Shown here piece after piece: positions 1 through 5,281 of a stretch of DNA of 5,778 bases. A program made the position numbers and the translations under genes. The DNA lies in contig VAZZ01000119.1 of assembly GCA_005884715.1 (NCBI GenBank), forward strand, positions 9,066-14,843, written 5' to 3'. Origin of the DNA: Alphaproteobacteria bacterium. GTDB taxonomy: Bacteria > Pseudomonadota > Alphaproteobacteria > Rhizobiales > Aestuariivirgaceae. The notes under the pieces are model-generated. The model saw only the letters and a list, made by a program, of their open reading frames with translations. It ran no database searches and was not told the DNA's origin. Each line of letters opens with the position of its first letter. The stretch's first letter is position 1.

Positions 1-999
1 GCCGATGCAGCGCAGATTGCCGCCGGCGAGCGCCGGCTTCAGCAGGTTGGACGCATCCATGGCGCCGCCCGAGGTGGCGCCGGCTCCGATCACCGTGTGG
101 ATCTCGTCGATGAACATGATGGCGCCGGGCTGGCGCTCGATTTCCTTGATCACCGCCTTGAGGCGCTCTTCGAAATCACCGCGATAGCGCGTGCCGGCGA
201 GGAGTGCGCCCATGTCGAGCTGATAGATGGTGCAGTCCTTCAGCACATCGGGAACTTCGCCATTGATGATGCGCCGCGCCAGGCCCTCGGCGATCGCCGT
301 CTTGCCCACACCCGGATCGCCGACAAAGAGCGGGTTGTTCTTCTGCCGGCGGCACAGGATCTGGATAGTGCGGTTGACTTCCAGCTCGCGTCCGATCAGC
401 GGATCGGTATGGCCTTGGGCGGCTTTCTTGTTGAGATCGACGCAATAGGCTTCCAGCGCATCGGCTTCGTTCTTCTTCTTGCCGGGCTCGCCCGTGTCGC
501 CATCGCCATTCTGCTGGTCCTGTTCGACACCGCGGGCGGGACGCGAGTCGGAAAGGCCGGCGCGCTTGGCGATGCCGTGCGAGATGTAGTTGACCGCGTC
601 ATAGCGCGTCATATCCTGCTCCTGCAGGAAATAGGCGGCATGACTTTCACGTTCGGCGAAGATGGCGACCAGCACATTGGCCCCGGTCACCTCATCGCGA
701 CCGGACGACTGCACATGGATCACCGCGCGCTGGATCACGCGCTGGAATCCCGCCGTCGGCTTAGATTCCTTCACATTGTCGACGATGAGATTGGCCAGCT
801 CGTTGTCGATGTAGCTCTCGAGGTTGCGACGCAGAATGTTGATGTCGACGCTGCAGGCGCGCATGACGGCCGCGGCATCCTTGTCATCGGTCAGGGCGAG
901 AAGCAGATGCTCCAGCGTCGCATATTCATGGCTGCGCTCATTGGCGATCGCCAGGGCGCGATGGAGAGCCTTCTCTAGACTGCGGGAGAATGTGGGCAC
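1..999 (-). CDS. clpA: ATP-dependent Clp protease ATP-binding subunit ClpA (5' part, truncated by window edge)
   Basis: ClpA is the cytoplasmic AAA+ unfoldase that feeds proteins into the ClpP peptidase. The window holds the first 333 codons, less than half of a protein that is usually about 750-820 residues. The N-terminal Clp repeat domain (about residues 1-145) begins PTFSRSLEKALHRAL, the surface to which ClpS docks. A charged, Gln/Gly/Asp-rich linker follows at about 150-175. The first ATPase domain has Walker A GDPGVGKT at residues 227-234 and Walker B MFIDE ending at D298-E299. It is ClpA rather than ClpB or ClpC because of the N-domain sequence and the clpS gene just upstream. The start is GTG (999-997), giving V/M-PTFSRS, preceded by GGAG at 8 bases spacing; no in-frame ATG fits better. 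Identity is near certain. The truncation is only the window boundary. Confidence 0.97.
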   Translation of the reverse strand, partial: MPTFSRSLEKALHRALAIANERSHEYATLEHLLLALTDDKDAAAVMRACSVDINILRRNLESYIDNELANLIVDNVKESKPTAGFQRVIQRAVIHVQSSGRDEVTGANVLVAIFAERESHAAYFLQEQDMTRYDAVNYISHGIAKRAGLSDSRPARGVEQDQQNGDGDTGEPGKKKNEADALEAYCVDLNKKAAQGHTDPLIGRELEVNRTIQILCRRQKNNPLFVGDPGVGKTAIAEGLARRIINGEVPDVLKDCTIYQLDMGALLAGTRYRGDFEERLKAVIKEIERQPGAIMFIDEIHTVIGAGATSGGAMDASNLLKPALAGGNLRCIG

Positions 1000-1007
1000 C
1001 CTTTGGG

Positions 1008-1011
1008 CTCC
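1008..1011 (-). promoter_or_regulatory. clpA ribosome binding site touching the clpS stop codon
   Basis: The minus strand reads GGAATAGGAG just before the clpA GTG, with GGAG 8 bases from the start codon. The last base of the clpS TAG stop is the first G of this GGAG. Ribosomes ending clpS therefore stop on the clpA initiation region, which suggests translational coupling and explains how a GTG start could be used efficiently. Coupling is inferred; the overlap is seen directly. Confidence 0.7.
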
Positions 1012-1334
1012 TATTCCTTTTCCATTGTGCATTGTAGCGGATGTTGGTGCTTGCGTGCAAAGTCCATGACCTGCGTCACTTTCGTTTCCGCTATTTCGAA
1101 CGTATAGACCCCGCAGATGCCGACCCCCTTCTGATGGACATGCAGCATGATGCGGGTCGCCTCGTCCCTGCCCTTATTGAAGAATCGTTCCAGCACGACG
1201 ATGACGAACTCCATGGGCGTGTAGTCGTCATTGAGGAGAAGGACCTTGTACAGCGACGGCTTCTTGGTCTTCGGCGCCGTCCGGGTGATGACACCCGTCT
1301 GTCCATTGTCGTGTTTCGAGTCTCGCTGGCTCAT
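1011..1334 (-). CDS. clpS: ATP-dependent Clp protease adaptor ClpS
   Basis: ClpS is a small cytoplasmic adaptor that recognises N-degrons (bulky hydrophobic N-terminal residues) and hands them to ClpA. The 107-residue product has a flexible polar N-terminus (MSQRDSKHDNGQTG) and the family core: KPSLYKVLLLNDDYTPMEF, then RIMLHVHQKGVG and VTQVMDFARKHQHPLQC. The NDD motif, the Met after TP and the His of MLHVH are the known binding-pocket positions in this family, and all are present. Length matches alphaproteobacterial ClpS linked to clpA (ClpS1 type). The frame stays open upstream to an ATG at 1439. The ATG at 1334 is preferred because the family begins near here and a TATAAT box lies between the two starts. 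There is no clear Shine-Dalgarno sequence. clpA follows after 10 bases. Confidence 0.95.
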   Translation of the reverse strand: MSQRDSKHDNGQTGVITRTAPKTKKPSLYKVLLLNDDYTPMEFVIVVLERFFNKGRDEATRIMLHVHQKGVGICGVYTFEIAETKVTQVMDFARKHQHPLQCTMEKE

Positions 1335-1341
1335 GAAGTCG

Positions 1342-1347
1342 ATTATA
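1342..1347 (-). promoter_or_regulatory. Probable -10 box of the clpS-clpA promoter (possible leaderless start)
   Basis: The minus strand carries a perfect TATAAT (1347-1342) exactly 7 bases before the clpS ATG. Transcription normally begins about 6-8 bases after a -10 box, which would put +1 at or next to the A of the ATG. No Shine-Dalgarno sequence lies between the box and the ATG. The hexamers at the right -35 distance (CCCATT and neighbours) match TTGACA poorly, so the promoter may be weak, activator-dependent or a chance AT-rich match. Confidence 0.4.
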
Positions 1348-1437
1348 TATGCGCTCAGGGCCCAAATGGGAGAGGTTAAAGGCGGCGATTTTGCGTCACG
1401 CCTGTATTTCTGGCGCATGGCTCTCTCCGGCCAAGCC

Positions 1438-1462
1438 AAAAAGCATCAATTTGCTGCTTTTT
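1438..1462. terminator. Second hairpin downstream of the phasin gene, possible backup terminator
   Basis: AAAAAGCA at 1438-1445 can pair with TGCTTTTT at 1455-1462, giving an 8-bp stem with a 9-base loop. On either strand the stem ends in a run of T. It lies about 20 bases beyond the main phasin terminator and upstream of clpS. It is A/T-rich and weaker than the main terminator, so it could be a backup stop or a chance structure. Confidence 0.3.
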
Positions 1463-1478
1463 TCGGCAGCAGATCGCG

Positions 1479-1514
1479 CAAAAAAAGAAAACCCGGAGAC
1501 GAGCGTCCCCGGGT
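1479..1514 (-). terminator. Rho-independent terminator of the phasin gene
   Basis: On the minus strand ACCCGGGGAC pairs with GTCTCCGGGT, a 10-bp stem (one G-U pair) with a 4-base GCTC loop at 1514-1491. A T-rich tract, TTTTCTTTTTTT, follows immediately. It begins about 30 bases after the phasin stop codon. On the plus strand the stem is not followed by T, so it acts on the minus strand. It should insulate clpS-clpA from the strongly expressed phasin gene. Confidence 0.9.
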
Positions 1515-1542
1515 CAAAAAGCCCAGAAATGAAAATCCAGAC

Positions 1543-1887
1543 TTACTTTGTCACTTTCGGCGTCAGGCTCGCGAGCTTGGCCTCGAAGGGCTTGTAGGCT
1601 TCCTTCGCGGTGGCGAGATAGAGCTCGCCAAGCTTGTTGACCTCGCCGAGGAACGCCTCATAGGCTTCCTTGGCATAACCCTGCTGGACTTCGAGAGCCT
1701 TGTCGAAGGATTTGGCCGACGAAGCCTTCTCGAAGGCTTCGGTGCCGCGCTCAAACGACTTGCGCGAGAAATCGACGGCCTCGGCCGTGATCGTCTGGAA
1801 GCCCTTGCTCAAGGCCGTGGCGGAGGCGACATAGGCATCGACGCTGTCTTTACCGATGGCTTGGATATCTTCGAACGACTTGATCAT
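1543..1887 (-). CDS. Phasin family protein (PHA granule-associated)
   Basis: Phasins coat polyhydroxyalkanoate storage granules and control their number and size. The 114-residue product is short, all-helical in character, rich in Ala, Lys, Glu and Phe, and has no cysteine, signal peptide or membrane segment. It begins MIKSFEDIQAIGKDSVDAYV and contains the Phasin_2-like run SATALSKGFQTITAEAVDFS followed by repeated amphipathic segments such as KSFDKALEVQQGYAKEAYEA. It ends in a basic tail, LTPKVTK. The ATG at 1887 has AGGAG at 9 bases spacing. It has its own promoter and terminator, so it is monocistronic although it lies next to clpS. The two upstream repeats that fit the PhaR consensus support a PHA role. 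phaP would be the usual symbol, but rhizobia carry several paralogues, so none is assigned. Confidence 0.9.
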   Translation of the reverse strand: MIKSFEDIQAIGKDSVDAYVASATALSKGFQTITAEAVDFSRKSFERGTEAFEKASSAKSFDKALEVQQGYAKEAYEAFLGEVNKLGELYLATAKEAYKPFEAKLASLTPKVTK

Positions 1888-1896
1888 TGAGGAAAT

Positions 1897-1901
1897 CTCC
1901 T
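1897..1901 (-). promoter_or_regulatory. Phasin ribosome binding site
   Basis: AGGAG on the minus strand lies 9 bases before the ATG at 1887. It is a strong site, in keeping with an abundant granule protein, and it fixes the start. Confidence 0.75.
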
Positions 1902-1914
1902 GGGAATGGATGGG

Positions 1915-1928
1915 GTTGAGTACTCAAC
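1915..1928. promoter_or_regulatory. Perfect 14-base palindrome in the phasin leader
   Basis: GTTGAGTACTCAAC is its own reverse complement. It lies about 13 bases downstream of the phasin -10 box, just inside the expected 5' untranslated region and upstream of the ribosome binding site. It could be a third protein-binding site, a roadblock operator or a weak RNA hairpin. No regulator is recognised for it. Confidence 0.4.
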
Positions 1929-1940
1929 TCTGATACGGAG

Positions 1941-1968
1941 AATATATGCAGTGCACAATGGAAGTCAA
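1941..1968 (-). promoter_or_regulatory. Sigma70-type promoter of the phasin gene
   Basis: On the minus strand TTGACT (1968-1963) and TATATT (1946-1941) are separated by 16 bases. Each hexamer differs from consensus at one position. Transcription would begin near 1934, giving a leader of about 45 bases with a good ribosome binding site. The spacer is almost completely filled by one copy of the 13-base repeat, so a bound protein would block RNA polymerase. Confidence 0.7.
1947..1959 (+). promoter_or_regulatory. Putative PhaR/AniA operator 1, in the phasin promoter spacer
   Basis: TGCAGTGCACAAT. Its first 12 bases fit TGCRNYGCASMA, which I recall as the proposed recognition pattern for rhizobial PhaR/AniA. 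It lies exactly between the -10 and -35 boxes of the phasin promoter. An identical copy starts 31 bases away. PhaR is known to repress phasin genes and to be released by PHA. Assignment to PhaR here is inference. Confidence 0.6.
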
Positions 1969-1977
1969 GATTTATTT

Positions 1978-1990
1978 TGCAGTGCACAAT
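1978..1990 (+). promoter_or_regulatory. Putative PhaR/AniA operator 2, upstream of the phasin -35 box
   Basis: An exact second copy of TGCAGTGCACAAT in the same orientation, 9 bases beyond the -35 box. The 31-base offset is about three helical turns, so both copies face the same side of the DNA and could be bound cooperatively. Confidence 0.6.
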
Positions 1991-2105
1991 TTTACCCTGC
2001 CCGCGAAATTTTGCAGTTTTACAAATTAGTAGCCCAAATGAGCGAAATTGCCTTTGCGGGTATCCTAGGAAGCGGACAGGATTAAAAAGCTGAGCCAGGA
2101 CCCGT

Positions 2106-2134
2106 TTGAAAATTTTAAGTCGCCCGGCAATAAA
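2106..2134 (+). promoter_or_regulatory. Possible promoter of the D,D-carboxypeptidase gene
   Basis: TTGAAA (2106-2111) and AATAAA (2129-2134) are 17 bases apart. Each hexamer matches consensus at four positions. They lie about 50 bases before the start codon in the only DNA available for a promoter. AT-rich DNA nearby makes chance matches easy, so this is tentative. Confidence 0.4.
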
Positions 2135-2181
2135 AGAATGAGTAAAGGAAGCGGATTCGCTCCGCATCAGGGGATTTGATG

Positions 2182-3681
2182 ATGTCGCTCAAGGTCGTTT
2201 GCCGTTTGATGCTCGGTCTGGCGCTGCTTCTTGTCGTCAGTGCGGGGGTGAACGAAACGGCCTCGGCCAAGCCCAAGTTCTCGGCGCTTGCGGTCGATGC
2301 CCGGACTGGCGATGTCCTGTTCGCAAGCGATGCCGACGGCCTGCGTCACCCCGCGTCACTCACCAAGGTCATGACGCTTTACATCCTGTTTCAGGAGCTT
2401 GAGGCGGGCCATCTGACACTCGACAGCGAGCTTTCGATTTCGCGCAATGCCTCCGGCCGGCCGCCGACCAAGCTCGGTCTCAAGCCCGCCCAGACGATCA
2501 GGATCGAAGATGCGATCAAGGCGGTGATCACGCTTTCGGCGAATGATGTCGCCGTCGCCATCGGCGAGAATATCGCAGGCAGCGAGACGGCCTTCGCCCA
2601 GCGGATGACCAAAACGGCGCGCTCGCTCGGCATGTCGCGCACCACTTTCCGCAATGCTTCGGGCCTGCCTGATCCCGGGCAGGTCACGACGGCGCGCGAC
2701 ATGGCCACCTTGAGCCTCAGGCTACAGCATGATTTCCCGCAATATTATCCCTATTTCCGGATCACGTCGTTCCAGTTCGGAAAGCGCACGATCCGCAGTC
2801 ACAACCGCCTGCTCGGCCGGTTCGAGGGAACCGACGGCATTAAGACCGGCTATATCCGCGCTTCAGGCTTCAATCTCACGACGTCGGCGCGGCGCGGCGA
2901 CAAGCGCATCATCGGCGTGGTCATGGGCGGGCGCACCGGCCCCGCGCGCGACAACTACATGATTGCCATGCTCGGCAAGGCCTTTCCGCAATGCGTCGGC
3001 GGCAGCAAGCTTGCCGCGGTCATCGAAGGAACCGTGGCGCGCCCGAGCGAGGCAGAAGTGCAAGTCGCGGCAGCCGATGAACTCGCCACCGATGCCATCA
3101 CAAAACGGACCAAGAAACGGCGTACCGGCCGGGCTTCCGACCTGATGCCGGATGAACCCGAAGGCGATGCGGTCAGCTATGACAATGAGGAAATGGCGGA
3201 ACGGGCCGGTTCGGCGTCCGAACTCCCCGGCACTACCATTGCGACCGTGACCGTCGATCAGGCCGATCTTGCCCGGGTTTCAGGCGAAGTCGCCGATCCC
3301 GATACAGCGCCGGCATCTCAGCAAGTCGCTTCCGCCGCACCGGCTGAGGCGGCCACGCCGACGGCATTGCCCTTCAAGGTCAAATCGCCTGGCGAAGCCC
3401 TCGCTGGCACGGTCGTCGTGGCGTCCGTCGAATCGACATGGAATATCCAGATCGGAGCCTTTCCCTCGAAGAAGGCAGCCCAGGATGCGCTCTATAAGGT
3501 GCGCAAGCTCAGTCCTAAGCTGTTCGCCGGCAAGCAGGCCTATACGGTCGAAGTGAAGAAGGGCGAGGAAACCATCTTCCGTGCCCGGATGTCGGGCTTC
3601 ACCGCCAAGACCGCCAAGAGCGCTTGCCGGACCCTGTCGCGCAAGCGCGTCGATTGCGCGACACTCGAGCCGCAGGGATAA
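2182..3681 (+). CDS. D-alanyl-D-alanine carboxypeptidase (S11 family, PBP5/6-like) with C-terminal SPOR domain
   Basis: A secreted serine enzyme that removes the terminal D-Ala from peptidoglycan pentapeptides, limiting cross-linking in the periplasm. Residues 1-29 form a signal peptide with a hydrophobic core and a likely cut after TASA. The catalytic motifs are all present in order: SLTK (S59 nucleophile, K62), SAN (119-121) and KTG (221-223). About residues 285-415 are a low-complexity, Ala/Pro/Thr/acidic linker. Residues 420-499 are a SPOR domain (begins WNIQIGAF; Cys482 and Cys492 near the end), which in other proteins binds glycan strands lacking stem peptides at division sites. The PBP5 membrane-anchoring helix is not seen. 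ATGs at 2179 and 2182 are both possible, and an in-frame TTG at 2176 also exists; 2182 is chosen because AGGGG lies 8 bases upstream. Names in use include dacC, dacD and dacF, so no symbol is chosen. Confidence 0.95.
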   Translation: MSLKVVCRLMLGLALLLVVSAGVNETASAKPKFSALAVDARTGDVLFASDADGLRHPASLTKVMTLYILFQELEAGHLTLDSELSISRNASGRPPTKLGLKPAQTIRIEDAIKAVITLSANDVAVAIGENIAGSETAFAQRMTKTARSLGMSRTTFRNASGLPDPGQVTTARDMATLSLRLQHDFPQYYPYFRITSFQFGKRTIRSHNRLLGRFEGTDGIKTGYIRASGFNLTTSARRGDKRIIGVVMGGRTGPARDNYMIAMLGKAFPQCVGGSKLAAVIEGTVARPSEAEVQVAAADELATDAITKRTKKRRTGRASDLMPDEPEGDAVSYDNEEMAERAGSASELPGTTIATVTVDQADLARVSGEVADPDTAPASQQVASAAPAEAATPTALPFKVKSPGEALAGTVVVASVESTWNIQIGAFPSKKAAQDALYKVRKLSPKLFAGKQAYTVEVKKGEETIFRARMSGFTAKTAKSACRTLSRKRVDCATLEPQG

Positions 3682-3687
3682 AGAATT

Positions 3688-4380
3688 CTAAAGCAACACG
3701 TCCTTGGCCTGGTTGATCTTGGCGGCGAGATAGTCGGAACCGCCGCGGTCCGGATGGAATTCCTTCATCAGCCGGCGATGTGCCGCCCGGACCTGATCGG
3801 CCGTGGCACCCTCCTTCAAACCCAGCACCGCCAGTGCTTCTGCCCGGCTCATTGCGGCTGACGGAGCCCCTGCCCCATTGCGGGGACCGGCGTTCCAGGC
3901 TTCGCGCCAGCCGGTCCTGCAGCGGTCGAGCCAGGCTTCGAGCAAGGACCGGCTCTGATCATTGATGGCCATGCATTGGCGATGGAATGCTTTGAGCTCC
4001 TCGTCGCCCAGCGCCGACAACAGCCGGCCCTTGAACGGCCCCGCCAGCACGGTTCCCTCCATGTGGCCTGAATCATGATCGAGCTCCATCGCCAGAAGGC
4101 TGGTGGCGACGCGCGAGCGCTGTCCGGGCGATCTCTGGCCCCAGGGAAAGCCGCCCGGAAACAGGCCCGATTTTCCAAGGAGGCCGAGCCCCAATATGAA
4201 CAGGGGAATGGCGGCATTGAAGGCGCCGCGCAAAGTCAGGAAACCCGCAAGGGCAATGAGAGCGATGCCACCCGCCTTGCGCGCAACTCCCGCCACCTGC
4301 GTGGCCGGCGTCGCCACGAACTGACGCAACAGCCAATAGCCGCCAAAGGCTAGCGCCAGCGCGATGATGAGATTCAGCAT
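3688..4380 (-). CDS. Membrane-anchored J-domain protein, Tim14/Pam18-like (TimB-like)
   Basis: A 230-residue inner-membrane protein with a C-terminal J domain that should stimulate a DnaK-type Hsp70 ATPase. Residues 3-19 and about 36-70 are hydrophobic (one segment plus a likely hairpin). A conserved-looking middle region contains MELDHDSGHMEGTVLAGPFK (98-117) and LLEAWLDR. The J domain spans about 177-230 with the essential HPD at 209-211. It ends KINQAKDVLL with almost no tail, as in mitochondrial Tim14/Pam18, where helix III carries the same GGS.Y.A.KIN.AKD.L pattern. No zinc finger or substrate domain of a full DnaJ is present. Bacterial relatives have been called TimB. ATG at 4380 lacks a clear ribosome binding site and lies 12 bases after the upstream vWA stop, so coupled translation is likely. 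Substrate and partner are unknown. Confidence 0.85.
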   Translation of the reverse strand: MLNLIIALALAFGGYWLLRQFVATPATQVAGVARKAGGIALIALAGFLTLRGAFNAAIPLFILGLGLLGKSGLFPGGFPWGQRSPGQRSRVATSLLAMELDHDSGHMEGTVLAGPFKGRLLSALGDEELKAFHRQCMAINDQSRSLLEAWLDRCRTGWREAWNAGPRNGAGAPSAAMSRAEALAVLGLKEGATADQVRAAHRRLMKEFHPDRGGSDYLAAKINQAKDVLL

Positions 4381-4392
4381 GTCAGGGCTTTA

Positions 4393-5121
4393 TCATCGCA
4401 ACTGTTCGAGAAGAAGGCGAGCGCTGCCGCCCTTTTCGCGCGAATGATCGGCGAGTGCGGCACGTCCGCCCGCCGCATAGACGGCAACCGCCGCCAGGAG
4501 CTCGCGCAATTGTCGGGCCGATGAGGCATCGAGGCGGAAATAGGCGCCACGCGTCAGCCTGGCGATTTCCTGAAAAGCATGCCGTGTCACGCCATCATTG
4601 CCTTCCTGGAACATGAAGAGCGGCACATTGAGGAGCCCGATCTCGCCGGCGATCTGGCACAGGCGGTCGACATTCTCCTCCATCGCATCGCCGACATAGA
4701 CGGCAGCACTGATCTTGTCCTGGCTCGCCTCGCGGCGAATATGGGAAAGGACCTTGCCGATTTGCGTATTGCCGCCGCGGCAATCGACACCGGTCATCAT
4801 GCGGGCGAGTGCCGAGGGCTCGCTCACCCATTTCGAGGCCCGGCATTCATTGAAGCCGCGGAAATAGATGAGCTGCACATCGAGGCCGCCGATCTTCTCC
4901 GTCTCGATGAACATTTCGCTCTGGATCTGCAAAGCGCGATCCCAGGTCGGCTGACGGCTCATGGTCGCGTCCATGGCGAAGATCAGGCGGCCGCGCTCGC
5001 CGGCACGCCGCTCGGCCGGCGGCATGCGTTTCACCTGATCGAGGAAGGATGAAACATCCTCGGCGGCCGAAGCCTCAGGCTGCGTGATACCGGCCTTCAC
5101 CGGCGCTTTGGACTTGCTCAT
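4393..5121 (-). CDS. von Willebrand factor type A domain protein, function unknown
   Basis: A 242-residue protein without signal peptide or membrane segment, so probably cytoplasmic. A polar N-terminus (1-42) precedes a vWA fold: strand RLIFAMDATMS (45-55), LDVQLIYFRG (80-89), GGNTQIG with T119, and AAVYVGDAMEE with D145. These match the metal-ion-dependent adhesion site positions D-x-S-x-S, T and D, but the first Ser is Thr (DATMS, 51-55), so metal binding is likely yet unproven. Such domains usually hold protein partners, often with AAA+ or chaperone systems. ATG at 5121 has AGAAGG at 6 bases spacing. The J-domain gene follows after 12 bases, suggesting an operon and possibly a shared complex. 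I do not recognise a named gene. Confidence 0.8.
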   Translation of the reverse strand: MSKSKAPVKAGITQPEASAAEDVSSFLDQVKRMPPAERRAGERGRLIFAMDATMSRQPTWDRALQIQSEMFIETEKIGGLDVQLIYFRGFNECRASKWVSEPSALARMMTGVDCRGGNTQIGKVLSHIRREASQDKISAAVYVGDAMEENVDRLCQIAGEIGLLNVPLFMFQEGNDGVTRHAFQEIARLTRGAYFRLDASSARQLRELLAAVAVYAAGGRAALADHSREKGGSARLLLEQLR

Positions 5122-5127
5122 CCGCCG

Positions 5128-5133
5128 CCTTCT
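5128..5133 (-). promoter_or_regulatory. Ribosome binding site of the vWA gene
   Basis: AGAAGG on the minus strand is 6 bases before the ATG at 5121 and supports that start. A perfect 10-base palindrome, TAGCGCGCTA (5133-5142), abuts it and could form a small hairpin in the leader. Confidence 0.5.
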
Positions 5134-5281
5134 AGCGCGCTAAAGCGACGTCACAGATAGGCAAGCCTAGCACAATTCAAAGCATTATTTTGAAGGACTC
5201 TCTTGAGGATCCCGCCACAAGCGGTGGCGAGGTTTCTTGTTCGAACCGGCGAAATACCTGTTCAGATCCCTTGGCCGGCAT
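5134..5281. other. Intergenic region between the amine-oxidase-like and vWA genes
   Basis: No gene is supported here. It must contain the end of the oxidase transcript or the promoter of the vWA gene. A weak minus-strand promoter candidate is TTGAAT (5180-5175) and TATCTG with a short 15-base spacer. A 6-bp hairpin, CGCCAC/GTGGCG (5213-5229), is followed by a T-rich stretch only on the plus strand, so it is a poor terminator for the minus-strand oxidase gene. Confidence 0.5.

Larger units (their letters stand above)
1335..1542. other. Intergenic region between the phasin and clpS genes
   Basis: About 208 bases without a credible gene. From the phasin side it holds the phasin terminator (1479-1514), a second A/T-flanked hairpin (1438-1462) and then the presumed clpS promoter with a TATAAT box at 1342-1347. 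The minus-strand frame of clpS stays open through part of it, to 1439, but the extra residues do not look like ClpS. Confidence 0.7.

Noticed and set aside
97..978. A long plus-strand open frame of 293 codons opposite clpA
   Set aside because: It is the antisense shadow of a certain ClpA coding region. Its translation has no recognisable domain, and long opposite-strand frames are common in GC-rich DNA.
1018..1031. TGCACAATGGAA at the end of clpS matching DNA next to the phasin operator
   Set aside because: Here it encodes the conserved ClpS tail QCTMEK and lacks the TGCAGT half of the operator, so the match is probably chance.
1231..1890. A 219-codon plus-strand frame across clpS, the intergenic gap and the phasin gene
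   Set aside because: It is antisense to two well-recognised genes and reads through the phasin terminator. No start signal or family resemblance was seen.
2000..2060. CCCGC/GCGGG inverted repeat and a GCGAAATT direct repeat in the divergent region
   Set aside because: The inverted repeat needs a bulge and a loop of about 45 bases, and the direct repeat is only 8 bases; both are likely to arise by chance.
1850..2167. A 105-codon minus-strand frame across the phasin promoter region
   Set aside because: It would overlap the phasin start in another frame and cover its promoter, repeats and ribosome binding site. The translation resembles no known family.
4579..5052. A 157-codon plus-strand frame opposite the vWA gene
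   Set aside because: It mirrors the vWA coding frame. The minus-strand product has vWA motifs, a ribosome binding site and an operon partner.
5213..5238. A hairpin CGCCAC/GTGGCG followed by a T-rich stretch on the plus strand
   Set aside because: No plus-strand gene lies upstream for it to terminate, the stem is only 6 bp, and the T-run is broken.
5231..5262. A GTTCGAAC sequence like a tRNA T-loop
   Set aside because: The flanking bases do not pair into a T-stem on either strand, and no acceptor stem, D-arm or anticodon arm can be built around it. It is a short chance palindrome.
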